A stretch of 64,000 nucleotides of DNA from Takakia lepidozioides (GCA_030704615.1 CM060732.1:15686001-15750000); one strand, 5' to 3'. Shown: positions 1 to 19,087, numbered from the stretch's first letter. The notes: generated from the letters alone by a model not told the origin. A program made the numbers and translations.

Positions 1-261
1 CGTAGCTAACCTGAACAACACTTTCATTGTTATGGGAAACCCCAGCCTCTCTGTGATCTCTTTGGCACAGAGCCCATTCATAGCATGAAAGCCTCACCCT
101 TGTACATGATCAGGTCAAGCTCTGCGACTTTACCTTTAATCACTGATCAAATGCTGAAGGCCTGCAATAATGCTCCGAGTGTGACTGGTCCAACATTACC
201 CTCGGCAAGGTCGAGGTGTCCTTGCAGTCTCTTACACCAAGCTTCATCCATGTACTGGCCC
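1..261. other. 3' flank of the polynucleotide phosphorylase gene
   Basis: No convincing coding signal is seen. The stretch lies just beyond the apparent stop codon of the phosphorylase gene on the minus strand. It may hold 3' UTR or, if the terminal exon is spliced again, further C-terminal exons that I cannot recognise. Confidence 0.4.
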
Positions 262-2982
262 TCATGAACCACTCATTTCACGCTTGAGACCTGTGATCCG
301 TACCATATCCACATTGGTTGATTCCACAGAGACTGACTGAAGCACTGGCTCTGGAGGCAAAGTGGATTTTCTAGAAAGCTTCAAGTTGCCTCGTAAATCA
401 CGACCAATGCAGACAACAGGTAGCTGCTGCCCAAGTGAGAGAACATCTGCCACTCGTTCAATGCGTTCATGTGAAATTTCAGAGATGTGAAGCAAGCCTT
501 GGTAACCCCCATCAAGCTCTAGAAAGGCCCCAAAGTCTTTGATGGCAACCACTCTGGCCACATATGTGCCACCCACCTCGACGTCCTTTCCAACAGAGGC
601 TTCTACCATTGCTTTTGCTTGGTCAAAGGTGGCCTGATCCTTGGCAAATATAGTCACCACTCCATCATCGGACACACTCACTCGAGCGTCAGTTACCCTC
701 TGTTACCATACAAAACCAGTTAGGCAACCAAGGTAACAAAGGGAGACTACATCCTAACAGGAGCCCCCAATAAGGCATACCTAATGCCAAGGTGAACAGC
801 TAGATATTGGCATGTGACTTTTAACCAAATCTCTCTCTCGTATACTTTATGAAAAGGAAAGCAATGCCTGCACCTTTGCCACGACCCTCACCTCTAGAGC
901 ATCAGTTCAGAACAACCTATTTCAAGCTTTTGAATGAATCATTGTTAAGATTTGGGTCTGTACCTGAATATTCTTCACATTAGAACCTTGAGGCCCAATG
1001 AATCGTCCAATACTGTCCTGCTGAATGGTTATGGTGCCGCTGCGTGGCATATTCTCCCTTTGAGCATCTCGGGGCTTGCTAATTGTTTGCTCCATAAAAT
1101 TTATGATCTGAGTGCGGCCAACTAAAGCAGGTTCTAAAGCCTCACAAAGAATATGCAATGGAACTCCAGGAGGCTTAATATCCAGCTGAATTGCTGTTAT
1201 GCCTTTTCGGGTACCAGCAATCTTGAAATCCATGTCTCCAAGGTGATCTTCCAGCCCTAATATATCAGTAAGAATTCTGTGTTCAGTCACATCTCCTGTT
1301 GAAGAATCAGCAACACTTACCAGCCCAACTGAAACGCCTGCCACATGCTCCCGTAATGGTACGCCCGCATCCATCAAAGCTAGACTTCCCCCACACACAG
1401 TAGCCATGGATGAAGACCCATCAGATGCCAAACACTCTGAAGTCACTCGTACACTGTATGGAAAGTCCTCCTCTGGGGGTAGCAAGGCAACCAGAGCTTT
1501 CTCTGCTAAAGTCCCGTGACCGACTTCTCGTCTATTCAAACCCCCCAAGCGGCCAACCTCGTTGATTGAGAAGGGCGGAAAACTATAGTGCACCATAAAG
1601 CGCTTCCTTGAGAGCCCGACGAGAGAGTCCAACCGCTGCGCATCGTCAGGAGCCCCCATTGTAACGGTGCACAATACTTGGGTGTTCCCACGGGAAAACA
1701 GTGAGGAACCATGGAGGGGTGGGTACGGAGCTGCCTCACAATAGAGCTCCCTCACTTGGTCCAGTGCTCGGCCATCCACCCTCACTCCCTTATGAAAGAT
1801 ATTTTCTCGGAGAACCTGCTTCTTCACTGCGTCAAATGCATGCGACAACACTTTCACAGAGGTTTCATCGCCCTCCGCTTTCAAGATGTCTTTGACATCC
1901 TCTTCTATTTTGCTCAGTGTCTTTCCACGAGCAAACTTCCCATATGCTGGGTCCCCCATGACGGATTGGATAGCAGCCTCTGCTAAGCTCCTCACTTTCT
2001 CTAGCACCAGAAAATCTACAGTCAGAACCTCAAGTGGTCGTTTCTGGTTTTGCACTTGGGCTGCCAAACGCAACTGTGGTGGAATCAACTTCACTGCCTC
2101 TGCATGCGCCAGACGAAGTGCGGCCACGTAATCTTCATTTGTGATCTCGCGAGCCTGTGTCTCTATCATCACCGTCTTGTCAGCAGTGCAAGCATAGATC
2201 AAATTCAAATCACTCTCGCTCAAGTCATCCATGTTTGGGTTCACAACAAACTGGCCCTTGACACGGCCTATTCGTACAGCGCCAATGGGTCCCTTCCAAG
2301 GAAGGTCTGAAATGGTTAAGGCTGCAGAGGCTGCAATCACAGAGAGCACATCAGGATCCTGGTCGCCATCTGAGCAGATCACATTAGCCATTATTTGTGT
2401 CTCGTAAAAAAATCCTTTGGGAAAGAGGGGGCGAATGGATCGATCAATCACCCGGCTACAAAGAAGCTCGCGCTCTTTCGGAGCCCCTTCCCGGCGCATA
2501 AAGGTGTTGGGTATCTTGCCCTGTGCATATTGCTTTTCTCTGTAGTCCACTTGCAGAGGTAAAAAGTCGCGACCCTCATCCAATTTGTGGTCAGCCACCG
2601 CAGTAACTAGCACCTTGGTCTCCCCCATCCCCACAACCACAGCACCCGCCGCAAATTGGGCTAGCTTTCCTGTTTCGAAAGTCACTTTAAGCGATCCCAT
2701 CTCCAACTCTTCTAGAAATACTTCGCCCTTCAAAGGAAATTGTCGCCACGCTACCGGGGGTTCTGAGGCATGAACTTGTTGCAAATTCTGGGGAAAGCTG
2801 GATATACATCTGTCGGGTACCTGGAACCGTCTTTGCAAAAAAGGAAGTTGGTGTTGGGTTTGGAAAATCGGTAGTGAGAGTGCCTGCAGCTGGGCACATG
2901 AGCATACCCCAGATCGTGGAGAGCCCATTGCAGCTTCGACTGTCCTGAAAAACGCTTCCACCCATCTCCTCCTGTGGGCCAT
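262..2982 (-). CDS. PNP: Organellar polynucleotide phosphorylase, two exons (964-2982 and 262-699)
   Basis: The product is a phosphorolytic 3'-5' exoribonuclease and polyadenylase of plastid or mitochondrial RNA decay. Exon 1 encodes two RNase PH domains (about residues 75-290 and 400-610). The second keeps the catalytic loop GLEDHLGDMDFK and the SDGSSSMATVCGGSLALMD core. A KH domain with FIGPQG follows, and the intron falls inside it: AATATTCAG then GTACAG at 963, ending ..AACAG before 699, phase 0. Exon 2 completes KH and encodes an S1 domain (GTYVARVVAIKDFGAF, GLLHISEIS), then stops about 25 residues later. Spliced length is about 818 residues, shorter than the 900-990 usual for plant organellar forms, so further 3' exons are possible. 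I chose ATG 2982, which starts a basic, presequence-like leader (MAHRRRWVEAFFRTVEA). An in-frame ATG at 3087 would add 35 residues. Plastid versus mitochondrial targeting cannot be decided. Confidence 0.93.
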
Positions 2983-3477
2983 TTTCTTCCTCTCCCAACC
3001 TATGACCAGTACCCCACCGCCTTGCTTGTTTTCTCTTACCTGGAAGCTGCTGGCCTTACAACTTGCGCCTTCTTGTGGGTTTTGCAAACCTCATTTCTTA
3101 CAAGAAGACTTAGAAATGAGGCAGTAAATGCCATAGTTTCGAGACTCCTAGGGTTCAGAAGCAAGATTCAGGGGCGGTAGTCTCAGGGTTTTAAGACTTC
3201 TCGCCAGGGTTTTAGCATACCAGACTAACCAAGGAAGGGGGAATGCGATTAAACCTAAACCCCTAAACTTCCCACGAATTTTTTGGCATGGCAGCACTTT
3301 TCGAGAAGTTGCCCGGACTGCCCTTGTCCTGACCGGAGCCCTAAACACATCAAGGAGAAATCGCCCCAAACCCTGTTCGAGATCTTTTTCAAAAACATTC
3401 AAAAATGTCCAAGACTCTGAAATCTAATTCCGGGCGTCCAAAATCGTGGACTAGACATTTTTCTGCGTGTCTCTCTC

Positions 3478-4113
3478 GCTTCTCATTCAACAATAATAGG
3501 GTCATGAATGCCCGCGTGTGGCTGCGGCTGGGCCGTGTGTGGCAGAGGGTGGGAGCGCCCTTACCCCTGACCCGGCCAGTCTGCTGCTGGGTCTGCCCGG
3601 CAAGCTGGTCTGTTGGGCCCACAATATGCACATAAAGCATTAGTTATTAGAGGAGTTTGCAGAAAATGGCCTATGGTGGTTAAGAGCAATGAATAATAAA
3701 TAAGAGGTTTGGTGTTTAAGTCCTGTCAGGTTGTATTGCGGCAGTAATGTGTATTATTAAATATATATTTTGTCCAAGGGTCTGCTGGAGGGTGTGCCCA
3801 GTATGCTTGGAGGGTCCGTCGGTCTGCTGGAGGAGGGTCTGCCAAGTCTGTTCTTCCGTATGTTGGAAGGGTGCCGGTCCGCTCGCCGGTCTGCTAGAGG
3901 GTTTGTTTGCATGTCCGCTAGAAGGTTGGAGTCGGTCTGTTAGAGGGTTTGCCCAGTCCGCTAGAAGGTCCTCCGCGGTAGATGAACAAGGACTTAGAAA
4001 TTTTTTAGAATCTGGCCGACCAAGTGAATGGGCGGTGGGCTTATGAGCTCACCCCAAGGGGCGTACTAGGGGCATAGGTGCATTCATGACCCTATTATTA
4101 AAAAATGAGAGGC
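3478..4113. mobile_element. MULE-like MITE, 636 bp, with TIRs and 9-bp TSD
   Basis: The ends are inverted repeats of about 34 bp (29 of 34 matching). They share an inner block AATAATAGGGTCATGAATGC, and the outer end reads GCTTCTCATT on the left against GCCTCTCATT on the right (reverse complement). The identical 9-mer GTCTCTCTC flanks both sides (3469-3477 and 4114-4122), the duplication length of Mutator-like elements, though the 9-mer is low complexity. There is no transposase inside, so the element is non-autonomous. Confidence 0.75.
3776..3975 (+). repeat. Degenerate GTCTGCTGGAGGGT minisatellite inside the MITE
   Basis: Short units of the type GGTCTGCTGGAGGGT / GGTCCGCTAGAAGG recur about ten times with irregular spacing. 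The apparent open frame across them (repeating V-C-W-R-V-C) is a by-product of the repeat. Confidence 0.6.
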
Positions 4114-4220
4114 GTCTCTCTCTACCTGCCTAGCCATCCTTTGAGGCAATTTGAACTTTTAGTTTGTCCGTTGGTTTGGCAGAAGACATTCCGGAGGATC
4201 GGCGCATGTGTGCTGTCACA

Positions 4221-11722
<7,502 letters not shown>

Positions 11723-12145
11723 GTGTCTTGGTCTTGAAACAGTTTGTCTTTATATTTTCTGCTGGGGGATACAAATATGATAATATATGAGTATGTTGTT
11801 GCCTAATGGGGAAGGATTAGGAAAGGCTCCTTGCCACTTTCAGATTCTCTCGTGTCAACTGTAATGGGTGTTGGATTATTACACCATGAGCCTCTGTGAA
11901 CAAATGACTATTTCAACATCTCATTGGATTGCATCCTTCACTCCCACAGCCTATGTCAGCTAGTTTATATGAATCCATTTGTCTGTCCATTTAGTCTTCT
12001 TCATCCTCATCTTATTCAACTTTCTTGGTCCATATCAATCCCATCTTTCTCATATAGAAGTGTTTTTATACAGAAGTGCTTCTCTCTCAAAATACTTTTA
12101 GTACAGAATGCTACAGCATTTCTGAAGTAGGATTATAAGATACTG
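11723..12145. other. 3' flank of the RlmN-like gene, nothing recognised
   Basis: AT-rich sequence with no homology, repeats or long frame that I can support. It probably includes the 3' UTR. Confidence 0.4.
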
Positions 12146-12830
12146 TTATTTCCTTGGTTTGAATTTGTTCACAAATATAGTGATATTGTATATTGATATT
12201 CTTGCTCTTGAATGAAACTTGGGCTTTTCTGATAGTGCAACAGCACTCGGATTGTATGTCAAATCTTGGTGTCTGGGCAGCCTAAAAACAGAATCCACGA
12301 TGTCCTGGGTATTCTCATCAGAGAGCAACCCTCTTCACAACCATCAAGAACACAGTCCCTGTATCTCTGTTCACCAACTTTCAAAATCTGGAGGCTGAGC
12401 CTAAAGCCCTGGCCCTGTTGGGGTCTAATGGCTGGGCAGCTTGCACACAGCAGCTTGATGCTTGTGTGACGGGCTTGCTAAAGGAAATCTGGAAAGCCTG
12501 AACTAATTGTTTATAAAGGTAGTGTTTGTTCCCTCTTGTTCCCACCAAGCTGAGTGCAGGGTTCATGGCCACAAGGCTATGGCAAACATCTCATCAGTAC
12601 ATTCATTCTCATTTTGTACATAAGTAATTGTAGGCTTACCTTCAGTGAGCCAAGATCAGTTAGTAAACTCCCCAACCAAACTGCCTCAGAAGCTGCCTTC
12701 AATGATGTCACATACTCAGACTCAGTACTTGACAAAGCTTTCTTGTTAGATCAACTGATTGTACCACTCGCTAGTCTGAAACAATATCCAGGGGTCAATT
12801 GACAAGTGTCGATATCTCCTTTTCAGGTAG
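12146..12830 (-). pseudogene. Ty1/copia reverse transcriptase-RNase H fragment
   Basis: On the minus strand, 12,741-12,660 reads ALSSTESEYVTSLKAASEAV followed by WLGSLL, the copia RNase H signature. Further 3' in the same sense, 12,245-12,150 reads VALSEKPKFHSRARISIYN, matching the downstream AIALxxNPxFHxRxKHI block. The two blocks are separated by unrelated sequence and stops. No LTRs are recognised, so this is a relic. Confidence 0.8.
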
Positions 12831-12900
12831 CGCTTGAAAACCGTAACAGCACTCCATCCTCTGACTTGATATGTTTTCAATATGGATAGTTACTTTTAAG

Positions 12901-15426
12901 TTTTTTTTTTTTTTTTTTTCCTTCCGATAAACAGGGGTAACGGCCCTGACCACTTTATTTGGAATTATTTGAAGGGAAAAAATTAAACCCTTTACATGCC
13001 CAAAGGCTGCCATGAGGCCTAACACACGACAAGTCATGAAGGGGAATCCTGGGAACAGTGAACCTGAGACAGTCGACCTCCTCTATCCAAGTAGAATTAA
13101 GGAGCGATAAGCATTGATAAGCTTTGAGCAATGGAGGGGGATGCCCTCGAATAAACCTAGATTAGGGGGAGCCAGGTATTGATGCAGGGCACAGTGGCCA
13201 ACTAGAAACCAGTGAGAAGCTCATCTATCTACCGGTGAAAATGAAGCTTCGACTTAACAGTCTGCTTGATATGTTTCCAGTTTCGATCTGATCTTTCAAA
13301 GTCAGGGGAGGCTGAAGAGGGGGGCTCTTCGCTGCTGCCAGACATGGGGAATAGTGCTTGCCCATAAACAGGTGTCGATGTCGATGTAGGAGCAGATGAG
13401 CCCCCAATTTCCCCAAGTGCGCCTGAAGGAGGTGAGGAGTGCAGGACCACGTTCTGGGCGCTTATTGTACTCTGCACCCAATTTTGCCCAGGCAAGTTTA
13501 GCAGCAATGGTGAGGTCATTGAAGACAAGAGTGAGGATCTTTGACAGAGATGAGTTTTGATTGTCCAATACCCAACTGCATCTGGCTTTCCGAATATGCC
13601 ATAGGGTGGCCAAGCGGAGGACCTCAAAAACTGGACATCCAATCGCCCTAGTCTTCCCTGTTTTCTTGCAGTTCAGAAGGAGAACTATTGGGTCTGGGGC
13701 AATACACTCCCATGCAGAGTAGAAGTGTAGGGCCAGTGGTCAAGGGGCCCACACATTGTAAGAGGCAATGTTCCATAGTTTCCACAGTGGGTGTAGTGCA
13801 GCATCCACATAAGGTATTCCCTTGCCAGTCCAAGAATAGCCTGACCTTTAGGACCCTGTTCGCAATCTGCCATAAGAAAGCGCTAATTTTGGATGGTTTA
13901 GCTTTCTCCTAGATTAGGCCCCAGATGCACTTCCAGTTTTCGTCCCTGAAAAGATAATGGTCCCACTTGTCATTCCATTTCTTGAGCAAGGGTTTGGGTT
14001 GAAGTAGAGCCCTCTAAGCTTTCTTGGCAAAATAAGTAAAGAAAGACTGTAGAGAGCCTTCAAATTCCCATTGCCACTCGGCTGGGTCTTGCTGGAGCTG
14101 CCCGAGAGGCGGGCCGCCAATCCAAGCAAAAGAGTTACATCTCAGCCATGGGAGAATGGTCTCCCCTGCCGGGAGGGAAGGGTTGAAGTCTCTGAATTTA
14201 GAGGACCAATGGCATATCCGTGCAGGAGCAACCTGTCTGGCCTGGATGATAACAGTCTCTGAGGAGAGCAGGGAAAGGAAGCCTGAGAACAAATCTGCCC
14301 CAAACGCATACCCTGTAATTGCTGGCAAGTGCACCTCCGTAATATAGAGGATATTAGAGGCCAGGGAGGGAGTAGTCAACCACTGGTGTGGTGAAGGAGA
14401 CCCTTCCCCAAGCCTGAGGATGTCACGCCAATGGTTGGGAACGGATTGCAGGATGGGGTGTATGCCAGAGCGAGCCCTATTGGCACCCAAAACTGTAGTA
14501 AGAGACTCCGGGGTGCTAGTTCAGAGGTGGGAGATCTGGGAGATGCCTCTAGTCTCCCAAGAGGCCCATCTTCTGGCCTGGCACTTCTCTTGAGGGGTGG
14601 GCATGGCTGAGTTAAGGAAGAGGTGTTGCCTCTGAACCTCATGAAAAGACGAAGGTTCTTGCTTCCTGAGAAAGGGTCTGAATTTACCCCAGGCAGACCA
14701 TGTTCGAACCAGTCTTTGTATATAAATTCACAAAATATGCTTCATTGTTCAATCACAATGTTGCTAAACACTTACCTGGAAAAAACTAGATTCAACAGAT
14801 ACTGCTAGAAGTAAGGGCTTTATTGACAAACAAAGCAGTAGAACTTCCTAAACCTCATGTCTCAGTAGCTTCAAACTCCAAAGTGTGGTGCTTCCTACCA
14901 CATCCCCCAACACAGTACATATGTTTCTTAACATCATTGAGATATGGTAAAGGAGCGTTGGTGATGTATGCCTCTTTGATGTATATAGCCGCATACTCAG
15001 CTGGCACATCAGGGTAGCCCTCTTCCAGAGCAAAGAGCCCAGGGATTTGTGATTAAATCCCTGAGTGATCCAACGGATAGAGGGGGCCCAATTCGCTGCT
15101 TGAAGAGGGGAGCACAAGGCAATAGTTCCTATTACAAGCAATTTCCACCAGCCTCCTTCGGGCCCCAGCAGTCTTGGCAGCCACTTGCCTTGGAGGGCCC
15201 GAATCTGCGTTTTTGGATCTAGCAGTCCTAGCCCGCCAGATTTTTTAGGGAGGCATATCTGATACCACGAAACTTGTGGGCGTTTGTTTTGAAGGCCTGA
15301 ATGGGCTCCCCAGATAAAGTTTCTGATACATCTCTTCATCTCCTTCATGAACTTCGAGCCCGGACTCCAAGTGGAGGATCTAAGGGTGTAATTATAGTGT
15401 CCCTGATTAGAATTGATAATGTCCTT
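12901..15426 (-). mobile_element. 5'-truncated LINE (L1-like) with poly-A tail
   Basis: On the minus strand, 15,444-14,848 encodes the C-terminal part of a plant L1-type reverse transcriptase (CIRNFIWG, then VSWYQICLPKKSGGLGLLD). Around 13,830-13,690 lies the zinc-knuckle tail (CGCCTTP.VETMEHCLLQC). The element ends in 19 A residues (plus-strand T run 12,901-12,919), as expected for target-primed insertion. Several frameshifts and stops break the frame. The 5' end stops at about 15,430, where the palindromic repeat block begins. I do not see a target duplication. Confidence 0.85.
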
Positions 15427-15444
15427 GAATGGCATTGACGACAT
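13648..15444 (-). pseudogene. LINE reverse transcriptase C-terminal region, broken
   Basis: The longest open piece (198 residues, 15,444-14,848) covers the thumb and post-thumb region with the conserved SGGLGLLD. Pieces at 14,490-14,014 and 13,873-13,648 continue in other frames to the CCHC-like zinc knuckle. The polymerase core with the catalytic DD is missing upstream. It cannot encode an active protein. Confidence 0.8.
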
Positions 15445-16026
15445 TCATATCCGGAGTTGTTGAGAGGTCCTCAGAGTTATGTAAATTTTTGTAATGTCCA
15501 TAGAGGTTACAGTGAGGGTTCCTCACTTCATATTGCTGAATGTCAATGCAGACATTCAGTTGTTCTGCATTGTTTTTGCCTCTTGCGAGGAATCTGGAGG
15601 CTTGATAAGCTCTGTTATGAGAAATCCAAAGTGAATGTCGTTGACGACATTCACTTCTGTGTCTGTATTATTCAACAACGACAATTTGAATTTACATGGA
15701 TTGGGAGCTAAGTAATTGGTTCCTTGTTGGTATTTTTGTGAATGGCGTTGACGCCATTCACATACGGTGTTGTTGTGAGGTCCTCAGTGATATGTTCGTT
15801 ATGAATGTGCATTGAGTTTTCCTGGAGGGTTCCTTACTCGAGTTTATGATTTCCATCCTGTGATTTTGCTTCATTTGAGGAATAATTAGGCTTGATTAGT
15901 GAATGTCGTTGACGACATTCACTTTTATGTCTGTGTCATTCCAAAACGATAGTTTGCATTCACCTGGATTAGGGTGTATTTACAATATCATTGAATGGAA
16001 TTTTTTGAATGGCGTTGACGACATTC
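15427..16026. repeat. Array of GTCGTTGACGAC-cored palindromes in about 260-310-bp units
   Basis: Perfect or near-perfect 20-nt palindromes of the form GAATGTCGT-TG-ACGACATTC occur at 15,427, 15,633, 15,740, 15,901 and 16,007, with a looser one at 15,538. At 15,740 both arms changed together (GGCGT and ACGCC), a compensatory substitution. Linker sequence also repeats (GAGGTCCTCAG, TTATTCAACAACGA / GTCATTCCAAAACGA, GAGGAAT), so the whole block is a tandem array. It directly precedes the first recognisable exon of gene A. Confidence 0.85.
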
Positions 16027-16168
16027 ACATCTGGAGCATTCGTGTGGTCCTGAAAGGTCCTTGGAGCAGTTCTCAGAGCCATTTCAATCTATGTTTTATT
16101 CATTCTGTTATACTTGCATCTTACTCACTGAGCGCTTTTGTGGGTTGGGATTTATCTCCTTTTTTCAG

Positions 16169-18381
16169 GTACACGAAATATGTGCTTATGGAAGGAAATC
16201 ACCTGAGCGGAATTCCAGACTATCTTGACATGTGGTCGGACCTTGCAAACAATCCAACCATGTATACTGCAGGGATATTGAAGGACTGGAGTCCTTCTCA
16301 CTTCAGAGACTGTGGGTGGTACCTTGACTGCCCACCGGAGCACACGACCTTTCAAGAACAACATATGAAATACTTGAACAATAACGTTGAGATGCTGGCG
16401 CCTTTGACTGACGAAGAGTACCAACGAAACATGGCAACATTGGCTGCCAAGGAGCCTGATGCTCAGGGAACACCGCAGAAGGGAAAGAAGGTGGGCCGCA
16501 AACCAAAAGACAAAGCTGTTGATGTCATAGCCATCTCACCAGCAAAGCCAAAGGACAAAGACAAGTCCAAAGAGAAGGAAAAGGACAAGGGGAAGGAGAA
16601 AGAAAAGGAGATGGAGAGTGGGCAGGACTTTACTGCTGGAAGATATACCCGCACTGTTCAGTGCGTGTTCGATGCCAAGCCACACCCTTCCCGTTCTGAT
16701 TCGGCAGGAGAGATGAAAATTGTTAATGAGGGTTGGCTGTCGATGATGCAGAGTCGAAAGAGAGGATACACTGGGGTGCCATCGCCTACCTGGGACAATA
16801 TAATCTCATTCCTCAATTTGGTGAGAATTCCAGTTTCTTTCTTTTTTCTCTGAAAGTTTCGTTGGTAGTATTTCAGTCTCGTTCTTTGAAAACATTCTTG
16901 TTTTCGTTCTTATAAAAAAACATGTCTGTTGCAGGTGAGCACAAGTCTCACCTTCGTGTGCGGTGTGTAGAAAACTTATGCGGCCGACATTGTCATTCTC
17001 GACATTCCGGATGGCCAGGCTGTGCCAGAAGTTCTTCCAAAGGGCAAGACGTCAGGCTGGAACAAATTCGAGGACAACTACTGGAGTTGGGTGTTCGGGT
17101 TCTGTAATAACTTCCTCTCTGATGCAATGACACTTCTGTTTTTTCAGTCATGTGACAATGATAGTCGTCGGGCATTGGCATCATACCTCAAGTCTTCAAG
17201 GTTTGAAGTTTTGCGCACATGGAATTGTGTGAACAGCCTCTACCTTGTGAAAGGGGGTTTCCCTGGTCAGCTGGTATGCCGTCTCCCTTCTGCTTGTGCT
17301 TTCATGATGAGTTTCAATGTTCTCTGCAGCTCCACTCTAGTAGAATTTGTTATGATCGACAACGATCATCACCGATTCGTGATAAAAATGATTTTTTTGT
17401 GTCTGAGTTCTGAATAGCCGATGTACACACTTCCACTATAGATTGTGTTTACCACACTAACCTGCTATCTTTGGCAGACGAGGATGTTCGAGGCGATCTG
17501 CCTGCGGAGGATTCGCACCTCAAAGACACCATCCTCCATCCGCAGCTTTGAGATTTCTGACCAGGGTTGTTTCGTCAACCCCTCTATGAGCCCCATGTCG
17601 ATGACATTTTGTACAACTTCATGCAGTCCAGTCAGACTCTGAAGAGACCAGATGGCACTCCCTGGAGAGGTGCAAAGGAAAAGTCCCCAGCGTTCATGCA
17701 AATACTGCTGGAGTCATGCAGCCACCGCTCTACACGGGTGGTCGATCTTTCTGTGTCCACAGGTTCGTTCTTTCCCTTCCGAATTGGTTTTCTTTCAACA
17801 GTTTCATCTGCTTAAATCCCCCCCACCAAACTGTTCGTGTCCTCCTGTGTGGTGCAGGAGCAACTTACCATGCATGCAAGGCAGGCGGAAGAAGCCTTTT
17901 TGGCATGGAGGGTGATTCTGACCTCTACAACACAGTGCTCCTCCCCCTTTTGTCTGGCTCCACTTCAGGCACACAGACTGATCGGATTCAAATTCGAAAT
18001 GATGACGATCCCGAAGATAAGTAGGTCGACAACGACTTTTCATGTGAGTAAGTGCTAAACCCTCTTTGGGAGCCATACTCAATTTCTCAATAACATCAAA
18101 GTTACAGTAATAACTTTTTCAGGCTGTCTTTCAGGAAAGGCAGCGGTGGATCTTCAGGAGATACAGTCATTTCTGGCGAGTCTGTTTTCGACAGCCCCCT
18201 TTCCAATTTTCTGCTTCCTGTTTATGCCGAAGCAATGGCACTTCACGCGGCCGAGTCCCTATCCCCTGACTTTTTAGTGGCCAGCCGTAGGTGTATCCAG
18301 CGTGGATCCGGTGTTCTAAAATACATAGACTTAGATGCAGAGGAAGCGGGGATACATTGTACTGACTCTGAGTCAGACTGA
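16169..18381 (+). pseudogene. Methyltransferase-fold gene family, copy A (frameshifted)
   Basis: Exons by splice sites, phase and alignment to intact copy C: 16169-16820, 16971-17273, 17478-17762, 17858-18020 and 18123-18381 (TGA). The first exon has a GRKP AT-hook-like motif and a Lys/Glu-rich stretch (about 16,490-16,615). The second carries ADIVILDIPDGQ, aligned with the DPPY position of beta-class amino-methyltransferases. The third and fourth carry SPAFMQILLE and VVDLSVSTGATYH at the SAM-binding motif I, degenerate relative to copy C (DLTCGTGAS). Exon 3 is one base short near the C run at about 17,580: its length is 285 where 286 would keep phase, so copy A is frameshifted (or there is a sequencing error in the C run). 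5' exons were not found. Confidence 0.65.
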
Positions 18382-18399
18382 ACTGTATTCTTTTAATAT

Positions 18400-18880
18400 T
18401 CATTTTCATACTATCTGGAAAACGTTGTATCCCCTTCCTCCACCGTAGTTGTTCCTTTAGAACAAATAATAATCACAGAATCAACTTTCATTTAAATTGC
18501 AATATGTATGAATCCATCTCACAAACCTCCCTGACTCTTCTCATATCCATTGTGCATTCATCTACAGTGTATTCATGCGTGCTCCATTCATGAATTTTTT
18601 CCTTTGTTCAACATCCATTGTACATTCATCCTCTGTACTCTTTAATCCACCCCACAAACCTTCCACACTCATTTCATATACGTTGTGCATTCCTCAAAAG
18701 TTTTGGTCATGCATCTTCCTGTCATGAATTTTTGTCATTGCTCAACATCCATTATACATTCATCCATTTTACTCTTATCCATCCCTCATTCATCCATCTA
18801 CATTCATTTTTCACACTCATCCATCTGTTTATCATCCAACTGTACATTCATCCATCCTTTATTCAATGCCTTTTATTATG
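18400..18880 (+). repeat. CATTCATC-rich degenerate simple repeat
   Basis: Units such as CATTCATCCAT and CATCCATTGTGCATTCATC recur for about 450 bp downstream of copy A. Open frames here are repeat by-products. Confidence 0.6.
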
Positions 18881-18929
18881 TCGTCCAGCTTGTTTCCGCG
18901 GTAAAGGGTGCCAATCCGCGGGAATACAC

Positions 18930-19075
18930 TCCACTTCTTTCTGGCGCGTGGTGACGCGGCCTTCACGTGTGATGACGTGGAGTGAGCCCCGTGACGTGGC
19001 ATTTGCGCAAGGTGACGTGGCGTGAGCGGAGTTGCGCTCACGCGCTCACGTGACCAGGCTCACGCCGAGGCATCC
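18930..19075 (+). promoter_or_regulatory. Cluster of bZIP-type TGACGTGG / CACGTG motifs
   Basis: GATGACGTGGA, CGTGACGTGGC and GGTGACGTGGC lie within about 60 bp (18,970-19,025), with CACGTG hexamers close by (18,963 and about 19,047). These are consensus cores bound by plant bZIP factors. CACGTGG also recurs inside the following palindrome array. Function as a promoter of copy B is inference from position. Confidence 0.4.
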
Positions 19076-19087
19076 CTGCGTTGGGGG

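Larger units (their letters stand above)
2983..4220. promoter_or_regulatory. Shared promoter interval of two divergent organelle-RNA genes
   Basis: The phosphorylase (minus) and the RlmN-like gene (plus) start about 1.2 kb apart, head to head, so both promoters must lie here. Half of the interval is taken up by a MITE (3478-4113). No unambiguous TATA box is assigned. Shared regulation is inference from the arrangement only. Confidence 0.45.

Noticed and set aside
1701-2310. Plus-strand open frames of 60-90 residues
   Set aside because: They are antisense shadows of the phosphorylase exon.
3747-4046. Cys-rich open frame (VCWRVCPVC...)
   Set aside because: It comes from the GTCTGCTGGAGGGT minisatellite inside the MITE.
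12841-12900. Target-site duplication of the poly-A LINE
   Set aside because: Sequence next to the T run (ATAGTTACTTTTAAG) has no convincing match near 15,430.
18618-19025. Protein-coding frame of 135 residues rich in His/Ser/Ile
   Set aside because: It is generated by the CATTCATCC simple repeat; no homology or codon bias.
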